From positions 248,001-312,000 of the forward strand of contig NZ_FTNF01000002.1 in assembly GCF_900156065.1 (NCBI RefSeq): a stretch of DNA of 64,000 bases, written 5' to 3'. The DNA is from Micromonospora avicenniae. Lineage in GTDB: Bacteria; Actinomycetota; Actinomycetes; Mycobacteriales; Micromonosporaceae. How positions within the stretch are numbered: position 1 is the first letter of the stretch; every line of letters begins with the position of its first letter. The position numbers and the translations under genes were made by a program. The notes beneath the pieces were generated by a model. It saw only the letters and a program-made list of their open reading frames with translations. It ran no database searches and was not told the origin of the DNA. This document shows, piece after piece, positions 8,917 through 18,749 of this stretch.

Positions 8917-9525
8917 ATGGCGGCGATGGCGCGACGGACCGGCCGGCGGCCCGGCAACCCGGACACCCGGGAGGCGATCCTCTCCGCGGCGCGGTCCGCG
9001 TTCGCCGAGCGGGGCTTCGCCGCGGCCTCCATCCGGACCATCGCCGCCGCGGCCGGGGTGGACCCGGCGCTGGTGCATCACTACTTCGGCAGCAAGGACC
9101 AGCTCTTCCTGGCCGCGATGCAGGCGCCGGTCGACCCCCGCGAGTTGCTCCCAGGGGTGCTCGCCGGTGACCGCGACGGCATCGGCGAGCGTCTGGTGCG
9201 CACCTTCCTCGGGGTCTGGGACTCCCCGGCCGGCACCGCCGGCGTGGCGCTGATGCGCTCGGCGGTGAGCAACGAGTGGACCGCCCGCCTGCTGCGCGAG
9301 TTCGTCGTCACCCAGGTGCTGCGCCGGGTGCTGGAGCACCTCGACATCGACCCGGCCGAACTGCCGCTGCGCGGGTCGTTGGTCGCCACCCAGCTGGTCG
9401 GGCTGGCGATGATGCGGTACGTGATCCGGCTGGAGCCGGTCGCCTCCGCCGACCCGGCGACCCTGGTCGCCGCCGTCGGCCCGACCGTCCAGCGCTACCT
9501 GGTCGGCGAGCTGGCCACCGGGTAG
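8917..9525 (+). CDS. TetR-family transcriptional regulator
   Basis: 202 residues. The N-terminal helix-turn-helix is TREAILSAARSAFAERGFAA...IRTIAAAAGVDPALVHHYFG (about 17-58). The ligand-binding half ends in helices typical of the TetR_C_33-like group (LVATQLVGLAMMRYVIRLEP). The ATG follows GAGGAACGGAGTGA. It lies 59 bp after the exporter permease on the same strand, so it may be co-transcribed with the pump and modulate it alongside the MerR protein. Ligand unknown. Confidence 0.92.
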   Translation: MAAMARRTGRRPGNPDTREAILSAARSAFAERGFAAASIRTIAAAAGVDPALVHHYFGSKDQLFLAAMQAPVDPRELLPGVLAGDRDGIGERLVRTFLGVWDSPAGTAGVALMRSAVSNEWTARLLREFVVTQVLRRVLEHLDIDPAELPLRGSLVATQLVGLAMMRYVIRLEPVASADPATLVAAVGPTVQRYLVGELATG

Positions 9526-9542
9526 ACCCGCCGTGCCGACGG

Positions 9543-9575
9543 GTGCGCCGGTCGCCGCAACGACGACCGGCGCAC
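9543..9575. terminator. bidirectional hairpin terminator
   Basis: A perfect 12-bp stem, GTGCGCCGGTCG (9543-9554) pairing with CGACCGGCGCAC (9564-9575), with a 9-base loop. It lies between the convergent TetR gene and the glycoside hydrolase. No T-run follows, as is usual in high-GC actinobacteria. Confidence 0.75.
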
Positions 9576-9581
9576 CGTCAC

Positions 9582-12500
9582 TCAGCCCGCCGAGTTGTAC
9601 GCCCGTGCCGATACCTGCACGCGGCCCCGCACGTCCAGCCGCGCCGGCCAGGCGATCTCCACCAGGCGCGACTCACCCGGCAGGAGCCAGAAGTAGTTCT
9701 CGTCGTACCGGGCCGGCAGCACCCGGTCGCCACGGGAGTCGCGCACGCTCAGCCGGACCAGCGCGGCCACCGTGTCGCCCTCGTTGCGCACCGTCGTGGT
9801 GACCGTGGCCCGACCGCCGCTGGTGCGTACCCCGCCGGTCTCCGTCGACAGGCGCGTGCGCCCGAGGTCGTTGAGCGCGCGCATCTCCTCGGCCGCGCCG
9901 TAGCGCCAGTAGGTGTTCTCGGAGAGCAGCCGGCCGCGGCTGTCGCGCAGTTCCAGCAGCACGAGGTGCAGCCCGGCGCCGTCCGGCGCGGGCACCGTGA
10001 ACGCCGCCGAGGTGGCCGAGGCCGCCACGTCCACCCGCTGGCTCTGCGGCGTACCCAGCGACCGGCCCCGCAGGTCGTAGCGGCGGGCGGTGACGGTGGC
10101 GCCGGTGAGGGCCGTGGTGGTGTGGTTGACGGCCCGGACCCGCCAGGTGCCGGGGTCCGCCTGTACGTGCAGCGGCTCGCAGCCCTTGCGGGTGCCGAAG
10201 TAGGCGCCGTTCACGTCCAGGTCGTAGTCGTACGTCTGCCAGACGGTGCTGTGCCACGCCGGGTGCGACATCCACAGCAGCAGGCCGGTGGCGTCCTGCC
10301 ACAGGTTGGCGTTCCACGCCTCGAACATGGCGCGGTGGCTCTCGTAGTTGACGAACTGCGCCCGGGTGGCGAACTCGTCGAGGGAGCCGGACTCGCCGAG
10401 CCGGGCGTCGATCGCCTCCTGGTACGTGTCGACGCGCTGGTTGCCGACGGTCGACCAGTCGTGGTGGTTCCAGACCACGCTCGGCGGCCACTCCGGCTCG
10501 TCGCCGACGAGGTTGCGCATGCTCTCGACGACCGAGACCACCGGCATGCCGATCTCGGTGTGGAAGCCGAAGGAGTCGGCCTCGTAGATCTTGTTGTCGA
10601 CGTACGTCGCCGGGTCGACCCAGTGGTACGGCCCGCGCCCGCTGACGATGCCGCTCGCGGAGTTGGGGATGTAGAGGATCTCCGGGTGCTCGGTGGCGAC
10701 CGCCTGCTTGAGTCCCGCGTCGACGATCGGCGGCGGGTCGCCCTCGTTGGCGCCGCACCAGACGACGATGCTCGGATGGTGGCGGTACCGCCGGATCGTG
10801 TCGGCGGCGATGTCGACGTAGCCGGGCGGGTTGGGCAGGAACTGGCCGGCCTGCCAGAAGTCGTTCCAGACGAGGATGCCCTGCTCGTCGCAGGCCTGGT
10901 AGAGCTCCTCGCGGTTGCTGCTGCCCAGCCAGTTGCGGATCATCGTGAAGTTCATGTCGCGGTGCATCTCGACCGTGTCGGCGAGCCGGTCGGGCAGCAC
11001 CCGGCGCAGCAGCTCGTCCCAGCCCCAGTTGCCGCCGCGGGCGAACACCGGCACACCGTTCACGTTGATCTTTAGCTCGGTGATCTTGTTGCTCACCGAC
11101 TTGACGTCGGTCCACCGCTGCCCGTCGTCGGAGACCTGGATGACGAAGTCGCGGGCGTACGCCTGCTCCCAGACGATGGCCACCTGGTCGAAGGTGGCCG
11201 GTTGGGCGAAGTCGACCTGGATCCACTGGCCGTCCTCCGCCTTCGACGCCCACCGGGTACGCGGGTTGCCGTCGACGGCCTGCTCGGGACCGGTGGAGTC
11301 GCTGTCCGCGGAGGACGCCTGCACGGAGGCGTGCAGGGCCAGATCGACGTCCGGTTCCGCCTGCCGCTGCACGGAGAGCGTCCACATCGACACGCCCCAC
11401 GAGGTGGCCCGCGTACCGGCCTGAATGCGCAGGTGTCGCGCGGTCTGCTCGGGGAACGTCTCGACCTGGGTGGCCCGGCTGCCCAGCGGAGTCTCGTTGC
11501 TGACCGACTTCACGTCGGTGAAGGACTCCCCGTCGGTGGAGACCTGGACGCGGTAGTCGAGGGCGTACGCCTGTTCCCAGACGATGGTGACCCGGTCGAA
11601 GTCGACGGCCGCGCCGAGGTCGACCTGGATGTACTGGTCGTCCTCGTACTTCGAGGCCCAGCGGGTCGTGGGATCGCCGTCGACGGCGTTACCGGGCCCG
11701 TTGGTGTCGTTCTCGGAGCCGGAGGCGGTGGCGGCCTTCCCCCGGGCCAGGTCGGGGCCGTCACCCTCGGCGACCGACAGCGACCACATCGAGACGCCCC
11801 ACCCGGTGGCGCGCCGGCCGGCCTGGATGCGGACGTGCCGGGCATGCTGGCGGTCGAAGGTGACGGTCTGCGTCGCCGCACCGTCGACGAAGTCCAGCGG
11901 GGGCGTGGCGGCGGGCGAGATCTGGATCGGCTGGTGCCAGTCGTAGCCGAACTCACGGATGCCGAACCGGACGCCACGGCTGTCGCTGGCCTTCCGCCCG
12001 ACGGTGGCGGTGAGCTTCAGATCGTAAAGGTGTGGCTCGCCGTAGCCGTTGGGCCACCAGAGCCGGGGGTTGCGCAGCCGCAGCGCGTGGAAGCGCTCCG
12101 GCGTGAACTCCACGGTGGTGTTCCCGCCGGCGGGTACGGTCACCGTGGTCTCGACCTTGACCTTGTCGAACTCCGCGCGGACGGTCACGGTGGTGGCCGT
12201 GGCGGCCGCGTTGCGCACCCGGTACGGCGATGGTGACCTCGGCGGTGCCGGTACCCGGCAGGTCCGGCAGTGTGGTCTTGACGTACGGGTCGCCGAGGAC
12301 GGCCGCGCCGGTGCTGCGGAGCCGGACGTGGTTCCAGATGCCGGTCACCCGGTCGCGGACCGCGGGCATCCAGTCCCAGCCGGAGACGGCGAGGTAGGTC
12401 GGCGCGTCGAGGTAGTGGTGGGCCGACTGGAGGAAGGTCCGGCCGTCGGCGCCCTTGTCGCCCGGAGTTCCCGGGTGCGGCATCGGGGTGACCTGGACGG

Positions 12501-13626
12501 CGACGACGTGCTCGGCGTGACCGGCGAGGGCGCCGGTGATGTCGAGGGCCGCCCGGGCGAACGGGTGCTTGACGTCGCCCACCCGCTTCCCGTTGACCCA
12601 GACGGCGGCCTCGTGGTTGACGCCGTCGAACTCGAGCCACACGTGTCGGCCGGCCGAGGTGTCCAGCCCGCGGGGCAGCCGCAGGGCACGGCGGTACCAC
12701 CACGCATGCCGGGAGAGCGCCTCGGGGATGCGCATGTTGTTGAAGCCGGAGACCGGATCGGGCAGGTGGCCCCGCTCGACCAGGGTGCCCAGCACCGTGC
12801 CGGGCACGGTGGCGGGCAGCCAGTCGCGCACGTCGACGCCGCCGGTGGAGAGTTCGGCGCCGTCGGTGGTGCCGGCGAAGTCGTCCATCGTCAACGACCA
12901 GCCGGACTCCAGCGGCACGGTCCCGTCGGCGGCGACCTTCAGCTCGGGCGCGGGCCGGGTGTTGCCCCCCGCCCAGTCGGTCCAGCCCTCGGCCCGCGGC
13001 CGGGCGGCGAGGGCGGTGCCGTAGACCTGGAACCCGTTGAGCCCGACCGGGTTGCTGTTCGACCGCTTCGTGGCGGTCATCCGGATCCATCGCGCGGTGG
13101 CCGGCTCCGAGAGTCGGATGGCTTGGACGCCGCCCTTGCCCTCGGTGGTCTCGTACGCGGTCCGCCAGGTCTGGCCGTCGGAGGAGACCTCGAGCCGGTA
13201 CGCCACGGCGACGCTGGAGAGGATCTCGTCGCCGTCGGTGTCGGTGTAGTTGCCGTCGAACGGCCCGTCGGCGAGGGTGGCCTCGAAGACCAGCGTCACC
13301 GCCTCGATCCGGCAGGGCGCCTGCAGGTCGACGGAGATCCACTGTGGGTCGCCGGCGGCGGCCCGCCAGCCGCTGCCGCGTACCCCGACCTGCGGCAGTC
13401 CGTCCACGGCGAATGCACCCGGCGTCGGCGCGTAGTCCGTCGAGGAGACGTTCACCGGCCGGTAGCGGGCCAGTTCGGTGGTCCCCGTTCCGCTCGGCGG
13501 CCCGGCGGGCCCGGCGGGCGCGGCGCTGGCGGCCCCGGGCAGCGCGGCGGCCACGCCGACCGAGGCGAGCAGCGTGGCGCCGGTGGACAGGAAGGTTCGC
13601 CGCGACATGGACGCGGGCTCGGACAT
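9582..13626 (-). pseudogene. secreted family 2 glycoside hydrolase with discoidin modules, interrupted by a one-base frameshift
   Basis: Starts MSEPASMSRRTFLSTG after GGGGAGG; the twin-arginine SRRTFL and a hydrophobic AAALPGAASA stretch mark a Tat signal. Order (frame restored, 1347 residues): discoidin-like domain about 45-205, GH2 sugar-binding domain about 260-430, Ig-like domain to about 560, an inserted discoidin array 570-847, then the catalytic barrel. The barrel has ARGGNWGWDELL, the acid/base Glu961 in WCGANEGDP and the likely nucleophile Glu1024 in FHTEIGMP. It resembles exo-beta-glucosaminidase/mannosidase-like GH2 enzymes; substrate uncertain. The frame breaks near 12225: removing one C there restores AYRVRNAA. 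This is either a sequencing error or a recent mutation, since all else is intact. Confidence 0.9.
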
Positions 13627-13637
13627 GGTGCCTCCCC

Positions 13638-13659
13638 GATCTGACAACGTTGTCAGATC
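13638..13659. promoter_or_regulatory. LacI-type operator
   Basis: A perfect 22-bp palindrome with half site GATCTGACAAC followed by its exact reverse complement and the central CG typical of LacI-family sites. It begins 12 bases upstream of the glycoside hydrolase ATG and overlaps the -10 region, so binding of the divergent LacI protein would block transcription. Confidence 0.85.
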
Positions 13660-13686
13660 TTCGCGGGGAAAGATCAAATGTGTCAA
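13657..13686 (-). promoter_or_regulatory. promoter of the glycoside hydrolase gene
   Basis: On the minus strand, a consensus -35 TTGACA (13686-13681) is followed after 18 bases by GAAGAT (13662-13657), a weak -10. The -10 overlaps the palindromic operator. Confidence 0.6.
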
Positions 13687-13727
13687 GGAGTTGTTCCACG
13701 CTTGATCCACCCGTCGCACGGGGGCGG

Positions 13728-13733
13728 TAAGGT
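13728..13733 (+). promoter_or_regulatory. -10 box for a leaderless lacI-family transcript
   Basis: TAAGGT ends 7 bases before the GTG at 13741, so transcription is expected to start at or next to the start codon. No ribosome site is present. Confidence 0.55.
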
Positions 13734-13740
13734 CTCGCAG

Positions 13741-14751
13741 GTGACCAGCGCTCCCGCCCGTACGAAGCGACCCACCATGGTGGACGTGGCCGCCCTCGCC
13801 GGCGTGAGCGTGAAAACCGTCTCCCGGGTAGTCAACAACGCGCCCTACGTGCAGCCGGAGGTGGCGCAGCGGGTCCTCGCCGCGGTAGCCGAACTCGGCT
13901 TCCGCCGCAACCACCTGGCCAGCTCGCTCCGCTCCGGCCAGGCCACGGCGACGATCGGGCTGCTCATCGAGGAGATCGCCAACCCGTTCTACGCCACCAT
14001 CGCCGGCGCCGTGGCCGAGGTCGCCTCGGAGCACGACACGATGCTGCTCATCGCCAGCTCGGAGGAGAACCCGGCCCGGGAGCAGCAGTTGCTACGAGAC
14101 CTGTGCGCCCGCCAGGTGGACGGCCTGCTCGTCGTACCCGCCGGCGAGGACCACGCGTTCCTGCGCAGCGAGGTGGAGCGCGGCACCCCGGCGGTGTTCC
14201 TCGACAGGCCGGCCGGCGGATTGCCGGCCGACACGGTGCTGATCGACAACCGGGGCGGGGCCCACGCCGGCGTCCGGCAGCTGGTCGAGCGTGGGCACCG
14301 CCGGGTCGGCATCCTGCTCGACTCCACCGCCATCTACACGATGCGGGAACGGCTGGCCGGCGCGCAGGACGCGCTCGCCGCCGCCGGGTTGGCGGACGAC
14401 CGCCTGATCCGCTACGGCATCCGGGACCCGGAGACGGCCGCCCGCGTCGTCGGTGACCTGCTCGACGAGCCCGACCCGCCGACCGCCTTCTTCGCCCTCA
14501 ACAACCGCATCTCGCTCGGCGCGGTCGAGGAACTCCACCGCCGGGGCAGCGACGCCGCCCTGCTCGGGTTCGACGACTTCGACCTGTCCCGGCTGCTGCC
14601 CTATCCGTTCACCGTGGTCGCCTACGACACCCGCACGCTCGCGCGGACGGCCGCCGAGTTGCTGTTCCGCCGGATCAAGGGCGACCGCTCCGCACCTCGC
14701 GACCTGCTGATCCCCACCGAACTCGTCAACCGCGGCCTGCCCCGGCACTGA
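13741..14751 (+). CDS. LacI-family transcriptional regulator
   Basis: 336 residues starting VTSAPARTKRPTMVDVAALAG. The helix-turn-helix and hinge helix cover MVDVAALAGVSVKTVSRVVNN and LRSGQATATIGLLIEEIANPF, followed by a periplasmic-binding-protein-like sugar-sensing domain (ANPFYATIAGAV, GLLVVPAG, VFLDRPAGG, ALLGFDDFDLSRLL). It is divergent from the glycoside hydrolase and faces a perfect palindromic operator. The simplest reading is a repressor released by a sugar liberated by the enzyme. The GTG is supported by the -10 box 7 bases upstream; an upstream extension to 13678 would run through that promoter. Confidence 0.93.
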   Translation: MTSAPARTKRPTMVDVAALAGVSVKTVSRVVNNAPYVQPEVAQRVLAAVAELGFRRNHLASSLRSGQATATIGLLIEEIANPFYATIAGAVAEVASEHDTMLLIASSEENPAREQQLLRDLCARQVDGLLVVPAGEDHAFLRSEVERGTPAVFLDRPAGGLPADTVLIDNRGGAHAGVRQLVERGHRRVGILLDSTAIYTMRERLAGAQDALAAAGLADDRLIRYGIRDPETAARVVGDLLDEPDPPTAFFALNNRISLGAVEELHRRGSDAALLGFDDFDLSRLLPYPFTVVAYDTRTLARTAAELLFRRIKGDRSAPRDLLIPTELVNRGLPRH

Positions 14752-14787
14752 GCCCCACGGCGGTTCCAACGAGGTGCCGGTGATTTG

Positions 14788-14859
14788 CGACGAGCAACTC
14801 GTCGTGGAGTACCACCCCCGCTGACTTCGCCGCCCCGGCACGGTCGAGACCCGTGCCGG
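14788..14859. terminator. two hairpins between convergent lacI and ABC genes
   Basis: CGACGAG-caa-CTCGTCG (14788-14804) and CCGGCACGG-7 base loop-CCGTGCCGG (14835-14859) are perfect stems between convergent genes. They probably end transcription from both sides. Confidence 0.65.
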
Positions 14860-14860
14860 A

Positions 14861-16657
14861 TCAGCGGGTCTGCTCCAGCCACGAGGCGTAGAGCAGGCCG
14901 TAGGTCGACTCGGGGTCGCGGACCAGTTCGTCGTGCGGGCCGCGCTGCACGATCCGGCCCCGGTCGACCACGATCACCTCGTCCGCGGCCTGCGCGGTCG
15001 AGAGCCGGTGCGCGATGGCGAGCGTGGTCCGGCCCCGGGTCACCGCGTCCAGGGTGCGTTGCAGGCGCACCTCGGTGGCCGGGTCGACGGCGCTGGTCGC
15101 CTCGTCGAGCACCAGCAAATCCGGATCGGCCACGTAGGCGCGGGCCAGCGCCACCAGCTGCCGCTCCCCCACACTCAGCGCCTCGCCGCGCTCGCCGACC
15201 GGCGTGTCCAGCCCGGCGGGCAGACCGTCCAGCCAGTCGGCCAGACCCAGTTCGGTGAAGGCCGCCGCGAGCTGCTCGTCGGTGAGCTCCGGACGGGCGA
15301 ACCGGACGTTCTCCCCCACCGTCGCGTCGAAGAGGAAGCCGTCCTGCGGCACCATCACCACCCGGGCCCGCAGCGAGGCGAACCGCACCTCGTTCAACGG
15401 CACCCCGGACAGCAGCACCGCGCCGTCGGTCGGGTCCATCAGCCGGGTGAGCAGTTTGGCGAACGTCGTCTTGCCGCTGCCGGTCTCGCCGACCACCGCC
15501 ACCCGGCTCTTCGCCGGGATCTCCACGTCGATGTCGTGCAGCACCCGCGCGCCGCCCGGGTACGCGAAGCCCACCTCGGCGAAGCGGATGTCCAGCGGGC
15601 CCGACGGCAGCTCCCGCCCCTGCTCACCGGGGTCGGCCACGTCCGGCGCCACGTCGAGGACGTTCAGCACCCGCCGCCAGCCGGCGATGGCGTTCTGCGC
15701 CTCGTTGAGCACCTCGGTGGCGATCTGCACCGGCTGGATGAAGAGGGTGACCAGGAAGAGGAACGCGGTCAGCTGGCCGATGCTGAGCGTGCCCCCGACG
15801 CCGAGAACCACCCCGAGCGCCACCACGCCGGCCAGCGCCAGCCCGGCGGCCAACTCGCCGACCGAGCTGCCCATGATGCTGATCCGGATGGCCCGCTGCT
15901 GCGCCCGGCGCTGGCCGTCGATCGCCTCGTCGAGACGACGCGCGGTACGTCCCGCGATGCCGTACGCGCGGATCACCGGCGCGCCGACCACGCTCTCCCC
16001 GATCGCGCCCAGCAGCGCCCCGGTGCGCTGCCGGACGATGCCGTACGCGGTGCCGAGGCGACGCTGCAACGACCGGATCACGAAGATCGCAGGCAGGAAG
16101 GCGGCGAAGACCATCAACGTCAGCTGCCAGGAGTACGCCAGCATCACGATCGTGGTCACCACCAGCTGACCAAGATTGACCAGCAGGATCACCCCGCCCC
16201 ACTGGAGGAACTGGGTGATCTGGTCGACGTCGCTGGTGACCCGCGAGACCAGCGAGCCACGCCGCTCGGACTGCTGGTGCAGCATCGACAGGTCGTGCAC
16301 GTGCCGGAACGCCCGGATCCGGACGTTCGCCAGCGCGGTCTCGCTGACCGTGAACAGCCGGCGCATCATCAGGTAGCCGCAGAGTGTGGTCACTACCAGG
16401 ATGGCGGCGGCGACCGCCACCACCGTCCAGACCACGTCCAGGTCGAGCCCGCCGACGATGCCGTTGTCGATGCCCTGCTGCACGGCGACCGGCACGGCGA
16501 CCCGACCGACCATGTAGACCAGGGCGAGGGCGAGCGTACCGAGCAGCCCGGTACGCAACTCCGGAGAGAGCGCCAGGCCGCGCCGCAGGGTCTGCCAGGT
16601 CGTCTCGGTCGGCTCGGGCGCCTCCGCCTCCCGCCGCGCCGTGCTGCTCGCGCTCAC
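14861..16657 (-). CDS. heterodimeric ABC exporter, consensus-site half
   Basis: 598 residues: six membrane helices (about 35-340) then a nucleotide-binding domain. Walker A is GETGSGKTT, Walker B LLVLDEATSAVD and the H-loop AIAHRLST, all intact. The signature, however, is LSVGERQ instead of LSGGQ. In heterodimeric exporters (TM287/288, BmrCD type) a degenerate signature pairs with the partner's defective Walker B/H-loop, exactly what the neighbouring gene has. The GTG start (VSASSTARREAEAPEP) overlaps the partner's stop by 4 bp. Substrate unknown; lipids or drugs are usual. Confidence 0.92.
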   Translation of the reverse strand: MSASSTARREAEAPEPTETTWQTLRRGLALSPELRTGLLGTLALALVYMVGRVAVPVAVQQGIDNGIVGGLDLDVVWTVVAVAAAILVVTTLCGYLMMRRLFTVSETALANVRIRAFRHVHDLSMLHQQSERRGSLVSRVTSDVDQITQFLQWGGVILLVNLGQLVVTTIVMLAYSWQLTLMVFAAFLPAIFVIRSLQRRLGTAYGIVRQRTGALLGAIGESVVGAPVIRAYGIAGRTARRLDEAIDGQRRAQQRAIRISIMGSSVGELAAGLALAGVVALGVVLGVGGTLSIGQLTAFLFLVTLFIQPVQIATEVLNEAQNAIAGWRRVLNVLDVAPDVADPGEQGRELPSGPLDIRFAEVGFAYPGGARVLHDIDVEIPAKSRVAVVGETGSGKTTFAKLLTRLMDPTDGAVLLSGVPLNEVRFASLRARVVMVPQDGFLFDATVGENVRFARPELTDEQLAAAFTELGLADWLDGLPAGLDTPVGERGEALSVGERQLVALARAYVADPDLLVLDEATSAVDPATEVRLQRTLDAVTRGRTTLAIAHRLSTAQAADEVIVVDRGRIVQRGPHDELVRDPESTYGLLYASWLEQTR

Positions 16658-18534
16658 CGGTCCACCTCGATCTCCAGGCCCGAGTGCAGCGGATCCGCCT
16701 CGGGGTCGTACGGCTGCTCCTGGACGCGTTCCACCTCGGCCTGCTCGTACGCGGTGACCAGGTCCGCGTAGCCGGGCACGGTGGCGAGCAGCTCGGTGTG
16801 GCTGCCGCGCGCCACCACGCGGCCCTGCTCGACGTAGATCACCTCGTCGGCCAGCGCGATGGTCGCCCGCCGGTACGCCACCACGAGGATGGAGGCGGGC
16901 GCGCCGCCGGACCGGTCGGCGGACCGCAACCCGGCCAGGATGGCGGCCTCCACCCGCGGGTCGACCGCGCTGGTGGCGTCGTCGAGCACGAGCAGCCGCG
17001 GCCGGCCCGCGAGGGCACGGGCCAGGGTGAGCCGCTGCCGCTGCCCACCGGAGAGCGAGGTGCCCCGCTCCCCGACCATGGTGTCCAGCCCGTCGGGGAG
17101 CGCGGCCACGAAGCCGTCCGCCTCCGCCAGCCGCAGCGCGGCCCACACGTCGTCGTCGCTGACGCCCGGGCGGTCCAGCGCGATGTTGGCCCGGACGGTG
17201 TCGTCGAAGATGAACGGCACCTGGGCGACCAACGCCGCGGTACGCGCCAGCGACGCGCTGGTCAGTTCGCGTACGTCCACACCGTCCAGGGTGACCGTGC
17301 CGGAGCGCGGATCCACCAGCCGTACGGCCAGCGAGGCGATCGTCGACTTGCCGGCACCGGTCGGTCCGACCAGCGCCACGGTCTTTCCGGCCGGCACGGT
17401 GAAGGAGACCTCGCCGAGCACCTCGGCGCCGGGCAGGTGCGCCTCGGCCGGCTCGTAGGCGAAGGACACGTCGCGGAAGGTGAGCGTGGCCGGCGCCGGG
17501 TCGGCCGGGTCGAGTTCACGGTCGCCGTACGGCATCTCGCCGGTCGCGTCAAGCACCCGGCGCAGCCGGTCCCAGCCGGCGACGCTGCGCGGCAGCTCGG
17601 CCAGCACCCAGCCGATCGCCCGCACCGGGAAGGCCAGCACGGTGAAGAGGAACGCCACGCTGACCAGGTCGGCGACGCCGATCGCGCCCTGCCGGAGCCG
17701 GAACGTGCCGACCACCAGGACGGCGAGGGTGCCGAGGCTGGGCAGGGTCTCCAGCATCGGGTCGAAGACGCCGCGCAGCCGGCCCACCGAGATGAGCGAG
17801 TCCCGCAGCTCGCCGGCCCGGCCGGCGAAGCGGCTGGTCTCCTGCGCCTCCCGCCCCATCGTCTTCACGACGAGCGCGCCGTCGAAGCTCTCGTGCGCGA
17901 TCCCGCTGACCTCGGCCCGCAGCCGCTGGGCGCGCGCCTGCCGGGGCGCCATCCGGCGGGAGTAGACCACGTTCAGCACGAACAGCGCCGGGAACACGGC
18001 GAGCCCGACCAGGGCGAGCGCCCAGTCGGTGACGAAGAGCGAGGCGACCGCGCCGACCAGCATGACCAGCGTGCCCACCGCGAACGGCAGGGGCGCGATC
18101 GGGTACCAGGCGGCCTCGACGTCGGAGTTCGCGTTCGAGAGCAGCGTGCCGGTGGAGTTGCGGTGGTGCCAGGCCAGCGGCAGCTCCAGGTAGCGGCGGG
18201 TGACCCGGCGGCGGTACGCGGCCTGGAGCCGGTACTGCATGTAGCCGGCGCCGAGCCGGCGTCCGAAGATGCCCACCACCCGCAGCACGCTGATTCCGAA
18301 CAGCGCCACCGCGGCCAGCGCCAGGGTGCCCGCAGCGACCGAACCGCGTTCGATCGACGGTACGACCACGTCCCCGACCACCGCGCCGACCACGTACGCG
18401 CTGGCGATCACCATGGATCCGAAGAGCACGCTGCCGGCGACCGCGACCGTGAAGATCCGTGGCTGCTCCCGGATGGCCCGCCCGAGAACCGCCAATCCCC
18501 GACCGACCACGTCCCGACTTGTACTGCCCGCCAC
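16654..18534 (-). CDS. heterodimeric ABC exporter, degenerate-site half
   Basis: 626 residues: transmembrane domain about 25-340, nucleotide-binding domain about 370-600. Walker A is GPTGAGKST and the signature LSGGQRQ is canonical, but Walker B reads LLVLDDATSAVD (Asp in place of the catalytic Glu) and the H-loop reads VVAYRRAT (Tyr in place of His). Its own ATP site is therefore degenerate while its signature serves the partner's active site. The GTG at 18534 follows GGGGGAGAAC. First gene of a two-gene operon with the partner. Confidence 0.92.
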   Translation of the reverse strand: MAGSTSRDVVGRGLAVLGRAIREQPRIFTVAVAGSVLFGSMVIASAYVVGAVVGDVVVPSIERGSVAAGTLALAAVALFGISVLRVVGIFGRRLGAGYMQYRLQAAYRRRVTRRYLELPLAWHHRNSTGTLLSNANSDVEAAWYPIAPLPFAVGTLVMLVGAVASLFVTDWALALVGLAVFPALFVLNVVYSRRMAPRQARAQRLRAEVSGIAHESFDGALVVKTMGREAQETSRFAGRAGELRDSLISVGRLRGVFDPMLETLPSLGTLAVLVVGTFRLRQGAIGVADLVSVAFLFTVLAFPVRAIGWVLAELPRSVAGWDRLRRVLDATGEMPYGDRELDPADPAPATLTFRDVSFAYEPAEAHLPGAEVLGEVSFTVPAGKTVALVGPTGAGKSTIASLAVRLVDPRSGTVTLDGVDVRELTSASLARTAALVAQVPFIFDDTVRANIALDRPGVSDDDVWAALRLAEADGFVAALPDGLDTMVGERGTSLSGGQRQRLTLARALAGRPRLLVLDDATSAVDPRVEAAILAGLRSADRSGGAPASILVVAYRRATIALADEVIYVEQGRVVARGSHTELLATVPGYADLVTAYEQAEVERVQEQPYDPEADPLHSGLEIEVDR

Positions 18535-18737
18535 GTTCTCCCCCGCCGTGAGCCCCGATTGTCTCCCCCATCCTTACCGGTCCGGGGGTGGCCCCGCCGT
18601 CCGCCCGGATATGTCGACGGTCACGTGGACGACCTCGTGTCGGATCGTGGCGGGTCCGGGACGCTGCGCCATCCCGGCCCCCTCCGCCGACGTGCCGATC
18701 CGCCGGTGGCGGGCGCGCCGAGGGCCGGGCAGCGGCT

Positions 18738-18743
18738 TACCAT
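18738..18743 (+). promoter_or_regulatory. -10 box for a leaderless transcript
   Basis: TACCAT ends 6 bases before the ATG at 18750. There is no ribosome site, so the transcript probably begins at the start codon. Confidence 0.5.
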
Positions 18744-18749
18744 CGGGTC

